This document shows positions 21,721 through 31,367 of a stretch of 64,000 bases of DNA, in pieces. Source of the DNA: Candidatus Rifleibacteriota bacterium (GTDB lineage: Bacteria > Muiribacteriota > Ozemobacteria > Ozemobacterales > Ozemobacteraceae); the NCBI GenBank assembly GCA_012520995.1, contig JAAYNI010000049.1, positions 1 to 64,000 on the forward strand, in the 5' to 3' direction. A model generated the notes under the pieces. That model was not told the DNA's origin. It saw only the letters and a program-made list of their open reading frames with translations, and ran no database searches. How positions within the stretch are numbered: the first letter of the stretch is position 1; each line of letters begins with the position of its first letter. The position numbers and the translations under genes are program-made.

Positions 21721-21775
21721 CTTATTTTTAGAGTTGCTAAATCTCATTCGTGTCATTCAAAATTATTTTAAGCAT
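21721..21775 (-). pseudogene. Relic of a PIN toxin 3' end (direct repeat copy 2)
   Basis: On minus it reads MLKIILNDTNEI followed by a stop, as does the end of the intact PIN toxin (MLNIILNDTNEI). Similarity begins and ends abruptly with no more of the gene present, so a second PIN module was probably lost or the end was duplicated. Confidence 0.7.
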
Positions 21776-21861
21776 AAAAAGTCGGAGAAAATAAAAAAAT
21801 CTGTTCTTTTTTCCGTGTGTTCCGTGTGTTCTGTGGTTTAGAAATTTCTGTGGTTTTGTGC

Positions 21862-23847
21862 TTAAGATTTCAGTTTTTGCAGAGCTTCTTTCGTTTCTTC
21901 GTATTCCAAGTTCAGCTCTTCCCATGCAGACATTTTTTGCTCAAGATGTTTGCTGGCTAAATCGTATTTTTCCGAGAGCTTTACCAGATAATCAGTATCA
22001 GAGGCTTTCTTTGGAGAAGCAAGCTCATTTTCAAGCTCGGCGAGAGCTTCTTCGGCTTTCTGGATATCCTCTTCAGCATCGGCTATATCACGCTCAAGCC
22101 GCCCCACCCTATTTGAAAGCCGCTTGGTTTCCTTATACAGCTCCTGAGCTGTTTTTTGAGAGTCAGCCTCAGCCTCTTGAGAAGATGATGACTGTGCAGC
22201 GGCAGCTTCATCATTAGCGTAAAATTCATCTCTTCGTTTGCGAGCCGCGAGATAGTCCGAATAAGAACCCATATAAAGCTCAGCCTCTCCATCTCTGATA
22301 GCAAGAACTTTGGTTGCTATCTCGTCCAGGAAGAACCTGTCATGCGAAACTATCACAATTGTTCCCGGATAATCTTCCAGCGAAGAAAGCAGAGCCTCTC
22401 TGCTGTCTATATCCAAGTGGTTGGTAGGCTCGTCAAGCAGCAACAAATTCGAGGGTCTGAGCAAAAGCCTTGCCAGCCCAAGTCTGCTCTTTTCTCCGCC
22501 TGACAAATAGCTGACCTTCTTTTTCAAATCATCCCCTGAAAAAAGCAAAGCGCCCAGCAGATTTCGCACTTCAGGCACAGCATCTAACGGAGCATCACGC
22601 ATGATTCGTTCTTCGATAGTTTCATCGCCCTCAAAGCTGATTTCTTCATCTTGAGCAAAGTAAGCGGGAAAAACTCTATAACCTGGTATCAAGCTGCCGG
22701 AAAAGCCTCTATCTTCGCTTGCCAGAATTCGCATGAGCGTGCTCTTGCCTGCACCGTTTTCTCCTACAATCGCAAGCCTGTCACCCTTCTCCACTCTGAA
22801 TGAAATATCTTTCAGAACATCAAGTTCAGCGAAAGAACGGCTGATACTCTCGCCCGTCAAAACAGTCTCGCCGCTCGGCTCGCATTCGGGAAACTTGAAA
22901 TTCGGCTTAGGCAAAGCCCTTGGTCTTCTGATTTGCTGAATTTTCTCCAAGCTTTTGATGCGGCTTTGTACTTGCGAAGCCTTTGAAGCCTTATATCTGA
23001 AGCGTTCTATAAACTTCTCGGTCTTGGCTATTTCCTTGTCTTGGCGTTTACGCTCTTTCTCGGCATCTTCTGCCCATTGGCGGCTGGCTTCTAGAAAATC
23101 GCTGTAGTTACCCTTGAAAGTTTTAGCACCGTCAGGAGTCAGAGCCACAACATAAGAAGCCAAGTTGTCCAAAAACATTCTGTCGTGCGAAACGACTAAA
23201 ATACCGCCTCTGTACCCCTTTAAAAACTCTTCCAGAAAACCGATCGACTCAATATCCAGATAGTTGGTCGGTTCGTCTAGCAATAAGTAATCGGGCTTTG
23301 AAAGCAAGAGCTTTGCAAAGTGGGCTCTCATCTGCTTGCCGCCCGAGAAATTCTTTAAAGGCTCATCAAATCGCTCTTCAGGGAAACCTAAGCCTTTCAG
23401 TACTCTTACTGCCTGAGAACGCCAAGTATAGCCGCCCTTGTATTCAAACTCTTCCAAAAGCTTGTGATGCTCAGCATAGAGTTTGGTATCTGAAGGGTTG
23501 GCGCCGAGCTGCTTTTCAAGCTCATCAATAGAAGCTTTTATATCTTTTAAATCATCAAAGGCTTCAGCAACTGTTTCAAACAGCGTAAGCTCTCCCGAGG
23601 GGTGAGTTGCCGCATCATCCAAGAAGATTTCCTGGGGCAAATACCCTGCCCTCGCCTGCTTCGGCATAGTAATATTGCCATCATCGGCATGTTCAAAGCC
23701 CATGATAATCTTCATCAGAGTAGATTTGCCGGAGCCGTTGTGACCGACCAAGGCCGTGCACTCGCCTTGGTTAACGAAAAATGTCACATTGCTGAAGAGG
23801 CTTCTGGCAGCGTATGATTTGGCTAGGTTGTTAATTTGCAAGGACAC
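21862..23847 (-). CDS. ABC-F family ATPase
   Basis: This 661-aa protein has two nucleotide-binding domains and no membrane segment: Walker A GHNGSGKST and GENGAGKST, signatures FSGGKQMRAHFAKLLL and LSGGEKSRLGLARLLL, and Walker B LLLDEPTNYLD and LLLDEPTNHLD. The linker between domains has the Lys/Arg-rich helix pair (KERKRQDKEIAKTEKFIERF). The C-terminus is a coiled coil (RVGRLERDIADAEEDIQKAE). It is an Uup/YdiF/ABCF-type ribosome-associated translation factor. Start GTG 23847 has GGAG upstream. Antibiotic-resistance or housekeeping type cannot be told apart. Confidence 0.92.
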   Translation of the reverse strand: MSLQINNLAKSYAARSLFSNVTFFVNQGECTALVGHNGSGKSTLMKIIMGFEHADDGNITMPKQARAGYLPQEIFLDDAATHPSGELTLFETVAEAFDDLKDIKASIDELEKQLGANPSDTKLYAEHHKLLEEFEYKGGYTWRSQAVRVLKGLGFPEERFDEPLKNFSGGKQMRAHFAKLLLSKPDYLLLDEPTNYLDIESIGFLEEFLKGYRGGILVVSHDRMFLDNLASYVVALTPDGAKTFKGNYSDFLEASRQWAEDAEKERKRQDKEIAKTEKFIERFRYKASKASQVQSRIKSLEKIQQIRRPRALPKPNFKFPECEPSGETVLTGESISRSFAELDVLKDISFRVEKGDRLAIVGENGAGKSTLMRILASEDRGFSGSLIPGYRVFPAYFAQDEEISFEGDETIEERIMRDAPLDAVPEVRNLLGALLFSGDDLKKKVSYLSGGEKSRLGLARLLLRPSNLLLLDEPTNHLDIDSREALLSSLEDYPGTIVIVSHDRFFLDEIATKVLAIRDGEAELYMGSYSDYLAARKRRDEFYANDEAAAAQSSSSQEAEADSQKTAQELYKETKRLSNRVGRLERDIADAEEDIQKAEEALAELENELASPKKASDTDYLVKLSEKYDLASKHLEQKMSAWEELNLEYEETKEALQKLKS

Positions 23848-23859
23848 TTAGAACTCCAG

Positions 23860-23960
23860 AACCACAAAATTTTTCGAACCACGAAACACACGAAAGGTGC
23901 GAAAAAGAACCACATACATTTATTAAACCACAGAACACACAGAATACACGGAAAAAGAAA
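23860..23960 (+). repeat. ACACA-type repeat modules
   Basis: CCACGAAACACACGAAAGG and CCACAGAACACACAGAATAC occur in tandem. The same motif recurs at 198, 19255, 20835, 29340 and 29590, and in reverse at 21810-21845. The gap 23848-24185 otherwise holds only the next repeat. Confidence 0.75.
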
Positions 23961-24024
23961 GAACTGATATTTTTTTATTTGCTAGATTTTCTTCGTTTTT
24001 TGTATCTATTTTAAATCTGAAAGT

Positions 24025-24188
24025 TTTAGTTATTTATCAGCATCTCTAAGCAGTTTTTGGCTGTAATATTTAGTCTAAACAATTCAACTCGCCACTCGCC
24101 ACTCTAGTGCGATGCATACTTTTTAGCAGATATTGTTTTGTGAATTTTGAAAGGCTAGCAGGAAAGTTTTAGCTGCAATCCAGCACTA
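24025..24188 (-). repeat. Composite repeat (reverse): module + tract + tail
   Basis: On the minus strand the order is: module 24188-24105 (TAGTGCTGGATTGCAGCTAA to GCATCGCACTA), tract GAGTGGCGAGTGGCGAGT, tail TGAATTGTTTAGACTAAAT and ACAGCCAAAAACTGCTTAG. The first three bases on minus (TAG) are the stop codon of the phospholipase D-like gene. Confidence 0.8.
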
Positions 24189-25781
24189 ATCAGCTTGTTT
24201 GTAGAGCGTTTTGCCATCAGTTTCGGTTCTGGTCAGAATTCCAGCTCGAACTAGCCCAGCTAGAACCTTTTGAAGCTTCTTTCTGGACATTCCGGTTTCT
24301 TGCAAAAGCGTATCAAAGTCTTTTACAGCATTTCTTCCGAGAGCTGATTGAGCTTTATAAGCGTCATCCAGCTTCAATGCCTCAGAGATTTTTTTGAATT
24401 CCGCCCTGCCCTCTTTGAGCGTCACGGTTCGACAATAAACTCCTTTTGAGTTTTTTCGCCCTTCAGAAGCTTCAAACAAAGCATCAAATTCAGCCTTAAA
24501 CCTTCTAATGACATCTGCATGGCCTTCAAAAGCCCCATTAAAGAATACTAAATTCTCGTAATTTATGTATTCAGCCGAGTTGGACCAGTTATAGCTGCCT
24601 ACTATCATTTCAGAGTCATTTACCGTGATATTCTTATGGTGCCAAAATTTGCTGAGATAGCTCAGAAGCTCTGTTTTTCCTGTTTCAGGATTATAAGAAT
24701 AGGCATTTTTTCTAAAACGGTAGCGTATTTCGATGTTTTCAATACCGAGTCTTTCAGCCTCGCTTTCAAGCCAAGGAGCAAGTTTGCTTTCATCCGGGTT
24801 TTCATCGTGCATTTGAGCATGATCTAACAGAATGCGGAATTTCGCTTCCGGATATCTCTTAGCTTGAGCCAGCAGAGCTTGTGCCAGCTCTGGTCTTGTA
24901 AAACTGAACATGCCCAAATCAAGGGAAGTTTCGGTTCTTGAAATCAGCTCCATAATCTTGGAGTCAAGCCTGGTTTGAGAGAGCTCGTTTTCCGGCTCGG
25001 AATTGAAATAAATCGAAGCGTAGCCAGGCACAGGAGAAGCCTCGATATATTTTTCAGGTTTCTTTTCGCCCAGCAAAGGCTCGCCGTATTCGTTCCAGAG
25101 TCTTGCGAATTCTTCAGCCAACTGCCTTGCGACTGCCGGCTGATCTTCAAAGAAGACCCTGTTTTCGCCGTATATTTGGTCTGAGGTTACAGATATGTTG
25201 GCGCTTCCGGAAAAGGAGTCGAATGGCACTTTGGTGCCTGGTTCATAGAAAATGCCGAACTTCTCGTGCATTGTACCCACTATCAAAGTGCCGTCATCTA
25301 GCAGATAACTGCGGCCATTTCGTATCATAAGGTCTTTTGAAACGCCGGCTATTATGAACTTGAAATCAACGCCTTCTGCTTCAGCTTTTTCTTTAGCCTC
25401 TGCAACCCTTGTAACTATTCTGGCAACGCTTTCGTTGGCCCAAGTTGTAACATTGTCCAAAAGAAGCCTTACTTCCACGTTTTTCTTGTAAGCCGCATCT
25501 ATCATAGCATCCAATGCGACAAAGTCGCTCATGGAATACATGGCTATTTTGGCCAAACTTCCCTCTTTCAAACTGTCAAATTTATGAATAATCGAGTTTG
25601 AAAGAGTCGCAGGAAGCCTTTCGCCATTCTGCAGAACGAGAGTTCTCGCATTGTTAATAGTCGCAAATCCGCCCAAGGGCCCGAAATAAATTCTCGTAGT
25701 TCCCGCGAAAGAAGGCAGGATCGCAGCAAGAATAAGACACAGAGACAAAAACAAGGTTTTAAAATGCTTTTTTAAACTCAC
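24186..25781 (-). CDS. Exported phospholipase D-like protein
   Basis: This 531-aa protein has a signal peptide ([18 protein letters not shown]) and two PLDc domains. The first has [18 protein letters not shown] with FSGSANISV (about residue 172). The second has [20 protein letters not shown] (about residue 382). The usual HxK then N/S pattern is present in both, though the Asp position is hard to assign. The C-terminal 60 aa look like a winged helix ([20 protein letters not shown]). GTG start 25781 overlaps the glgX stop by four bases. The substrate could be phospholipid or nucleic acid. Its stop codon coincides with a repeat terminus. Confidence 0.85.
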   Translation of the reverse strand: MSLKKHFKTLFLSLCLILAAILPSFAGTTRIYFGPLGGFATINNARTLVLQNGERLPATLSNSIIHKFDSLKEGSLAKIAMYSMSDFVALDAMIDAAYKKNVEVRLLLDNVTTWANESVARIVTRVAEAKEKAEAEGVDFKFIIAGVSKDLMIRNGRSYLLDDGTLIVGTMHEKFGIFYEPGTKVPFDSFSGSANISVTSDQIYGENRVFFEDQPAVARQLAEEFARLWNEYGEPLLGEKKPEKYIEASPVPGYASIYFNSEPENELSQTRLDSKIMELISRTETSLDLGMFSFTRPELAQALLAQAKRYPEAKFRILLDHAQMHDENPDESKLAPWLESEAERLGIENIEIRYRFRKNAYSYNPETGKTELLSYLSKFWHHKNITVNDSEMIVGSYNWSNSAEYINYENLVFFNGAFEGHADVIRRFKAEFDALFEASEGRKNSKGVYCRTVTLKEGRAEFKKISEALKLDDAYKAQSALGRNAVKDFDTLLQETGMSRKKLQKVLAGLVRAGILTRTETDGKTLYKQAD

Positions 25782-27904
25782 AAGTCCACTCCACGCAAAT
25801 CTATTATGCCGCCGCTTCTGAAGAGCTTAAAAGACTTGGCAGACATCATAGTTGTTTGACCGCTCACAGGCGTTTCTTTTAAATGGGGGTCACAGGTATC
25901 GACCATTAAACGCCAATCAGCCTTGACAGCAGGAAACACAAAGTTGATATCCTGATCCGAAGCGTTCATCATCAGCAGGAAGTTGTCGTCCTGTAGAGGA
26001 ATGCCGTTCTCGTCAACGTCGTCTATGCCTGTTCCAGCCAAGAAAATAGTTACATATCTGGTATTATGGCTTGTCCAGGTCGCATCATCCATTTCGTGTC
26101 CGTCAGGTTTAAGCCAAACTATGTCTCTGATTTCGCTTCCGCGGATTTTTCTGCCTTGGAAGAATTTGGTGCGTCTCAAAACCGGATGGGCTTTTCTGAT
26201 TGCAATAAGTTTTTTGGTAAAAGCCAGCATTGTTTCAGCTTCAGACGAAAGATTCCAATCAAACCAGCTGATTTCGTTATCCTGGCAATAGACGTTGTTA
26301 TTGCCCTTCTGGGTTCTCAGAATCTCGTCTCCGCCACACATCATTGGAGTTCCTTGCGAGAACATCAGAGTCGCCATGAAGTTTCTGATCTGTCTGAGCC
26401 TGATTCGGTTAATACGAGCATCATCCGTATCGCCTTCGTGACCGTAGTTATAAGACCTATTGTCGTTATGGCCGTCTCTATTGCCTTCCTGATTAGCCAG
26501 ATTATGCTTTTGATTATAAGAAACCAAGTCTCTCATGGTGAAGCCATCATGAGCAGTAATAAAATTGATGCTCATGTATGGTCTTCGGCCGTCATTTTCA
26601 TATAAATCGCTGCTGCCTGTGAAGCGATAACCGATCTCGCCGATACAGCCTTCATCGCCTTTCCAGAAAGAGCGCATAAGATCACGGTATTTGGCGTTCC
26701 ATTCAGCCCAGAGAACAGGGAAATTGCCAACCTGGTAGCCGCCTTCCCCTACGTCCCAAGGTTCCGCTATAAGCTTAACTCTGCTTATAACCGGATCTTG
26801 GTGAATAATAGTAAAGAAGCTGGAGAGCTGATTCCAAGCGTGCATTTCACGGGCGAGAGTCGAAGCAAGGTCGAAGCGGAATCCGTCAACGTGCATTTTC
26901 TCAACCCAATAGCGCAGGGAATCCATTATAAGCTGTAAAGTTTGCGGATTTACAACGTTGATGGTATTGCCTGTGCCGGTATAGTCTTTATAGAAGCGTC
27001 TTCTGTCAGGCATAAGACGATAGTAACCTATATTGTCTATGCCCTTGAAGCTCATAGTCGGCCCTTCGTGGTTTCCTTCGCAAGTGTGGTTATAAACCAC
27101 GTCTATAATAACTTCCAAGCCTGCCGCATGAAGTTTTTTCACCATTTCTTTGAATTCTCTTACAGGCCCGCCTGGTGTTTTATCTGAACTGTAGCGTATT
27201 TCGGGAGCAAAGAAAGAAAGAGTGCTGTATCCCCAATAGTTGGTCAGACCTTTTTCATAGAGAAAAGGGTCATCTATATGCTGGTGAACAGGCAAAAGTT
27301 CTATTGTGGTGATGCCCAGATCTTTGAAGTATTTGATCATCGGCTCCGAAGCCAAAGCTGCGTAAGTTCCTCTTATCTCTGCGGGGATATCTTCACGAAG
27401 AGCCGTGATGCCTTTGACATGCGCCTCATAAATTATAGATTTGTGGAAAGGATAATCGGGAGACTTATCCCCTTCCCAGTCAAATTCCTCTCCAGTTACT
27501 ATACCTTTAGGCGTTCCACAAGCCAGCTCTTTGCTAATCTCAAGATCCTTGTGAGGGCTATGGGGATTATGGGCAAAAAGTCCGGCTTCGTGATTTTCAA
27601 TGCCTGAAAGAGCTTTTGCATAAGGATCCAGCAAAAGCACTTTCGGGTTGAACCTCAAACCCCGCTCAGGGTCATAGGGACCGCTGACTCTGTAGCCATA
27701 GAACTGCCCCGGTTTTATTCCGACTATATAAATATGCCAAATAAAAGCGGTTCTGTGTCTAAGTTGTATCCTAGTTTCGTTGCCTGCAAGGTCAAAAAGG
27801 CAAAGCTCCACTTTTTCAGCATGCACTGAGTACAAAGCGAAGTTCGTGCCTTCGCCGTCATAAGTTGCCCCCAAAGGGAATGATCTTCCAGGTTTTACCA
27901 GCAT
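25778..27904 (-). CDS. glgX: Glycogen debranching enzyme / isoamylase (GH13_11)
   Basis: The start is placed at ATG 27904 ([20 protein letters not shown]), where the CBM48 domain begins; the track start lies within the preceding gene. The 708-aa GH13 enzyme has the nucleophile region [11 protein letters not shown] (about 341), acid [16 protein letters not shown] (about 381) and transition-state Asp [16 protein letters not shown] (about 451). It hydrolyses alpha-1,6 branches of glycogen or maltodextrin. It is coupled downstream to a phospholipase D-like gene and follows an esterase gene by eight bases. No other glycogen genes are in the window. Confidence 0.92.
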   Translation of the reverse strand: MLVKPGRSFPLGATYDGEGTNFALYSVHAEKVELCLFDLAGNETRIQLRHRTAFIWHIYIVGIKPGQFYGYRVSGPYDPERGLRFNPKVLLLDPYAKALSGIENHEAGLFAHNPHSPHKDLEISKELACGTPKGIVTGEEFDWEGDKSPDYPFHKSIIYEAHVKGITALREDIPAEIRGTYAALASEPMIKYFKDLGITTIELLPVHQHIDDPFLYEKGLTNYWGYSTLSFFAPEIRYSSDKTPGGPVREFKEMVKKLHAAGLEVIIDVVYNHTCEGNHEGPTMSFKGIDNIGYYRLMPDRRRFYKDYTGTGNTINVVNPQTLQLIMDSLRYWVEKMHVDGFRFDLASTLAREMHAWNQLSSFFTIIHQDPVISRVKLIAEPWDVGEGGYQVGNFPVLWAEWNAKYRDLMRSFWKGDEGCIGEIGYRFTGSSDLYENDGRRPYMSINFITAHDGFTMRDLVSYNQKHNLANQEGNRDGHNDNRSYNYGHEGDTDDARINRIRLRQIRNFMATLMFSQGTPMMCGGDEILRTQKGNNNVYCQDNEISWFDWNLSSEAETMLAFTKKLIAIRKAHPVLRRTKFFQGRKIRGSEIRDIVWLKPDGHEMDDATWTSHNTRYVTIFLAGTGIDDVDENGIPLQDDNFLLMMNASDQDINFVFPAVKADWRLMVDTCDPHLKETPVSGQTTMMSAKSFKLFRSGGIIDLRGVDL

Positions 27905-27912
27905 AGTCCAGC

Positions 27913-28644
27913 TCACAGAATATGGGGCAAGAAATGAGGAAGCATTATCTTCCACCATGGCCAATCGTGGTTTACATCGAATCCCCAAAGATCTACCCAA
28001 GCAGGTATGCCTTTTTGCTCGAAAATAGATTTTAATCTTTTGGTATCTTCAGGATATTCCCAAGGACCTTGTCCAGTACAAACTATAATCTTGCAATTTC
28101 TGATTTGATCAAGAATATGTCCATCGTTCAAATTTGGCAAATAAGCCAATGGGGAGTTGAAATAAGCGTTATCGTCCCAATAATGGTGTCCGATAATCTG
28201 TTTGATATCGTAAACGCCCGCCAAAGCTATACAGGCATCAAACACGTCAGGGTGTTTCAAAAGAAAGTTTACTGAGTGATAAGCGCCCATGCTGTTGCCT
28301 GTGAGAGCTATGCCGCATCTTCCGCCCTGATGATTATAAATAAATGGCACAACTTCGTTCATTATATAGGAATCATAAAGCTCATGCCTATATATGTTAT
28401 CACCCATGTGTCCATGGCGGTTCAAGAGACTTTCATTATCTATGCTGTCCACACAGTATATTTTAACTTTGCCGCTGTCAACAAACCATCTGACAATATC
28501 CAGCATGCCGAAATCTTCGAATTCATGAAAAGAGCCGCCAGCACAAGGGAAAACTAAAAGCGGGCGACCATAGTGGCCATAAACCTTGAGAGACATATCA
28601 TGTCCGATTGCGTGACTGTACCAAGAGTGAAATTCCGTATGCAT
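27913..28644 (-). CDS. Esterase D/alpha-beta hydrolase family protein
   Basis: GGAGATTACATT before ATG 28644 ([20 protein letters not shown]) selects this start, giving 243 aa. The nucleophile elbow [10 protein letters not shown] is at about residue 116. The catalytic His is probably in DVNHDWPWW at the end. The lack of a signal peptide suggests a cytoplasmic enzyme of the esterase D/S-formylglutathione hydrolase-like clan. It is the first gene of the esterase-glgX-PLD transcript and diverges from pth. Confidence 0.83.
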   Translation of the reverse strand: MHTEFHSWYSHAIGHDMSLKVYGHYGRPLLVFPCAGGSFHEFEDFGMLDIVRWFVDSGKVKIYCVDSIDNESLLNRHGHMGDNIYRHELYDSYIMNEVVPFIYNHQGGRCGIALTGNSMGAYHSVNFLLKHPDVFDACIALAGVYDIKQIIGHHYWDDNAYFNSPLAYLPNLNDGHILDQIRNCKIIVCTGQGPWEYPEDTKRLKSIFEQKGIPAWVDLWGFDVNHDWPWWKIMLPHFLPHIL

Positions 28645-28691
28645 AATGTAATCTCCGTTTAAAAGTGAATGGCAGTATATCATCATATAGT

Positions 28692-28727
28692 TTGACTTGT
28701 CAGGGTTTTATTTTTATAATCCACCCT
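28692..28727 (+). promoter_or_regulatory. Consensus promoter giving a leaderless pth mRNA
   Basis: TTGACT (28692-28697) and a perfect TATAAT (28715-28720) are spaced 17 bases. The pth ATG starts at 28728, seven bases after the -10, where transcription should begin. CCACCCT between them carries no ribosome site. Confidence 0.8.
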
Positions 28728-29315
28728 ATGTTAATAGCAGGTCTCGGCAATCCAGGTAAAAAATACGAAAACACTAGGCATAATGCAGGCTTTAAAGCAG
28801 CAGACGCTCTTGCCTCTCACTTTGCTGCTTCTTTCAAGCAAGCTCCGAAACTCAAAGGTGCCCTAGCCTCTTTTGTTTACGGCGGAGAAAAGCACTATAT
28901 ACTGAAACCTGACACTTACATGAATCTCTCAGGAGACTCAATAGCTCTTGTTATGAACTACTATAAAATCTCTCCGTCAGAGCTTTTAACTATCACGGAT
29001 GATATCAGCTTGCCTGTAGGCAAAGTTCGTATAAGAGAAAGCGGCAGCGCTGGCGGGCACAATGGTTTGAAGTCTGTAATATCGCACTTGGGCTCTAATT
29101 TTGCAAGAATACGTATAGGAGTAGATCAGCCTGTCTTTCCTGACAAAGGTTTGCATCCTGAGAAAATGATAAATCATGTCCTTGGAGATTTTTCCAAGCA
29201 AGACAACGAAGTCCTGGAAACAGTGTACAACGACCTACCCGCAGCTGTCAGACTGATATTAGAGGGCAAAATTTTGGACGCGATGACTGTTTACAACGCG
29301 AAAAACTACACTTGA
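28728..29315 (+). CDS. pth: Peptidyl-tRNA hydrolase
   Basis: The start is ATG 28728 (MLIAGLGNPGKKYENTRHNA). The 195-aa protein has all bacterial Pth signatures: GLGNPG with the substrate Asn, NTRHNAGF with the catalytic His, YMNLSGDSI, and ITDDISLPVGKVRIRESGSA with the catalytic Asp and GGHNGLKS. It recycles peptidyl-tRNA in the cytoplasm. The upstream residues in the track ORF overlap the promoter and are not coding. Confidence 0.95.
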   Translation: MLIAGLGNPGKKYENTRHNAGFKAADALASHFAASFKQAPKLKGALASFVYGGEKHYILKPDTYMNLSGDSIALVMNYYKISPSELLTITDDISLPVGKVRIRESGSAGGHNGLKSVISHLGSNFARIRIGVDQPVFPDKGLHPEKMINHVLGDFSKQDNEVLETVYNDLPAAVRLILEGKILDAMTVYNAKNYT

Positions 29316-29764
29316 AACCACAGAAAAGACCGAGAACATTTCTAAACCACGGAACACACAGAATACACAGATATGATTTTTAAGCATAGCTTAAAATCAG
29401 GGGTTAGGGGGTGGGGTCTAGGGGGTAGCAAGAACCAAACACCTAGAACAAAAACTTCAAAATCTTTAAAATCCGCATATTACACAGATGAACGCAGACC
29501 CTTAAGGAAAGGGAGTAGGGCGTAGGGAGTGGGGGGGGGCGAGGACCAAATATCCAAGACAGAAAACCAAAAACTCCAAAAAGCTTTCTTTGCCACAGAA
29601 CACACGGAACACACTGACATGGGTTAAAAATTACAGAAGTAATGGCAAAGCAGTTATCAGTTTCAGCGATTGAGTCTGGTTCACCGCTACTCCCCGCGCC
29701 CCAGCCCCTATCCCCTAGGAGTTTTCGCCACTCAACATTGTTCTTTCCAAGGAGTTTTTAATTT
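29316..29764. repeat. Gene-free block of stacked composite repeats
   Basis: In order: an ACACA module (29340-29370), a hairpin (TTTTTAAGC-ATA-GCTTAAAA near 29375), a G4-capable tract (GGGGTTAGGGGGTGGGGTC near 29401) with a GCAAGAACC tail, a second G4 tract (GGGAGTAGGGCGTAGGGAG near 29511) with a GCGAGGACC tail, another ACACA module (29590), then a reverse-oriented conserved tail (29636-29685) ending in a C-rich G4 tract (CCCCGCGCCCCAGCCCC near 29696). This is the densest cluster of the family in the window. Confidence 0.8.
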
Positions 29765-30859
29765 ATGATTATTATTGCGGTAATACTGCTTATACCTGTT
29801 TTTTCAATAATCATCTTCAGGATTTTCAATGCCAATCTGTCCAAAGAACAAAAGCTTTCCAGAACGGACAGGTTTTTCAAGGAAAACAAATCGATTTTCA
29901 GCGGGTTTGCAGAAATCTATTCCGAGGGCGGCAATTTGCTTCACAGATGCGAGAAAAATATGAAAGAGAATGACTCCTTTTTCATTGCTTCTATCACCAA
30001 GCTTTACACCCATGCCCTAATTTATATTTTAGCGGATGAAGGCAAAATCACTCTTGATGACAGAATCTCTCAAATTTTGCCGGAAAATGTATGGCAGGGT
30101 ATAAATGTAAAAGACAGAGAGGACTTCAGTGCTCAGATCACTATAAAACATTTGCTGGATCAAAATGCAGGGCTGCCTGACTATGAAGCGGAAAGAATCA
30201 ATGATGAAGACTCACTTATGCATCGCCTCATTCTTGAAGACTTTTCCTTAAGTCCTTCAGAGATTATAGAGATTGCCAGAAAGTTCAATGGCAGAAGTAA
30301 ACCTGGAGGTTCCAAGTCTCATTATTGCAACCTTAACGCTGTGCTCTTGGGAATGATTATAGAGGAAAAAGCTGGCATGCCCTTACAAACAGCCATGGAA
30401 AAATATATTTTTACTCCTTTAGAACTTAAAGAAACAAGAGCTGTATCCGCAGATGAAAAAATCATACCCTTCTATTTTGTCAAACACAAACTCAAGCGGG
30501 TCGAATACATGAAATCAGTTTTCGCAGCAGGCGGCTTAGTTTCTACGAACAAAGATATTTTTAGATTTTTGCAGGCGTTTTTTACTGGCCAATTATTCTC
30601 TGTACAACATATTAAAAATCCAAAGTTCCGCCCGATACAGTTCATTCCTCTTGAATACGGAGCAGGAATGATGAGGATGAAACTTTCATTTCTCATATCG
30701 CCATTTATAGATTGTCCTGAAATAATCGGACATTCAGGCATGACAGGCTCTTTTGCTTTTTATTGTCCCAAAAGAAAACTATACATTATAGGAACAACAA
30801 ACCAAATCAAACCGCAGCCATTCAAGATTATATACAAATATTTAGACGCACTTAGCTAA
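29765..30859 (+). CDS. Membrane-anchored serine hydrolase (class C beta-lactamase/CubicO type)
   Basis: This 364-aa protein has an N-terminal membrane anchor (MIIIAVILLIPVFSIIIF) and AAGGAG before the ATG. The penicillin-binding-like motifs are ASITKLYTHA (SxxK), HYCNLNAVLLG (YxN) and IIGHSGMTGSFAFY (HSG, equivalent to KTG). The family cleaves or transfers D-amino-acid peptides, beta-lactams or esters, and sequence alone does not choose. No neighbouring regulator is seen; it is flanked on both sides by repeats. Confidence 0.85.
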   Translation: MIIIAVILLIPVFSIIIFRIFNANLSKEQKLSRTDRFFKENKSIFSGFAEIYSEGGNLLHRCEKNMKENDSFFIASITKLYTHALIYILADEGKITLDDRISQILPENVWQGINVKDREDFSAQITIKHLLDQNAGLPDYEAERINDEDSLMHRLILEDFSLSPSEIIEIARKFNGRSKPGGSKSHYCNLNAVLLGMIIEEKAGMPLQTAMEKYIFTPLELKETRAVSADEKIIPFYFVKHKLKRVEYMKSVFAAGGLVSTNKDIFRFLQAFFTGQLFSVQHIKNPKFRPIQFIPLEYGAGMMRMKLSFLISPFIDCPEIIGHSGMTGSFAFYCPKRKLYIIGTTNQIKPQPFKIIYKYLDALS

Positions 30860-30884
30860 CAAACAGCGGACAGAACAAAAAGCT

Positions 30885-31030
30885 GGTGATGAGTGGCGAG
30901 TTGAATGTTTGGAACTCAATCGCTGAATCCAATAAACGCTTTGAGACGCTAATAAATATATATTGTTTATTTTTTGTGGTTCTGCCTGTGCTTTGTTTTT
31001 CGCCACCCCCGCCGACTAGACCCTACTCTC
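30885..31030 (+). repeat. Composite repeat: tract + tail + C-rich segment
   Basis: GATGAGTGGCGAGTTGAATG, then GAACTCAATCGCTGAATCC and GAGACGCTAATAAATATATA. About 40 bases on comes CACCCCCGCCGACTAGACCC. It fills most of the gap between the serine hydrolase and rpmF. Confidence 0.7.
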
Positions 31031-31093
31031 TGACTTTAAGCTATACCCTCCTTTGTGTAATCTGCGAATAATTTTCTCTTCTTTAAAATTTGA

Positions 31094-31123
31094 TTGACGT
31101 ATCAAAGCATGATCTGATATAGT
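31094..31123 (+). promoter_or_regulatory. rpmF operon promoter
   Basis: TTGACG (31094-31099) and TATAGT (31118-31123) are spaced 18 bases. A leader of about 28 bases carries AAGGAGA before the rpmF ATG. Confidence 0.7.
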
Positions 31124-31157
31124 GTTTGCGTTCATTTTTATATAAGGAGAATTTATC

Positions 31158-31346
31158 ATGGGCGCATGTCCAAAAAATAGAGTCTCAAAACTCAGAGGAC
31201 GCAAACGCAGAACGCATTACAAGGCAACGGTACCCACGCTTGCCAAATGCACTCAGTGTTTCCAGACAAAGTTGGCCCACAGAGTATGCCCGTCTTGCGG
31301 ACATTACAACAGGGGTCTTAAAGTATTAGAAGTAGCTGAAGCTTAA
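31158..31346 (+). CDS. rpmF: 50S ribosomal protein L32
   Basis: This 62-aa protein has the L32 basic N-terminus (PKNRVSKLRGRKRRTHYKAT) and a zinc ribbon with two CxxC pairs (LAKCTQCFQTKLAHRVCPSC then GHYNRG). The canonical MAVPK start is replaced by MGACPK. It leads the fatty-acid cluster, the usual order in many bacteria. Confidence 0.95.
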   Translation: MGACPKNRVSKLRGRKRRTHYKATVPTLAKCTQCFQTKLAHRVCPSCGHYNRGLKVLEVAEA

Positions 31347-31367
31347 CGCCAGAGCGGAATTTTGCAC

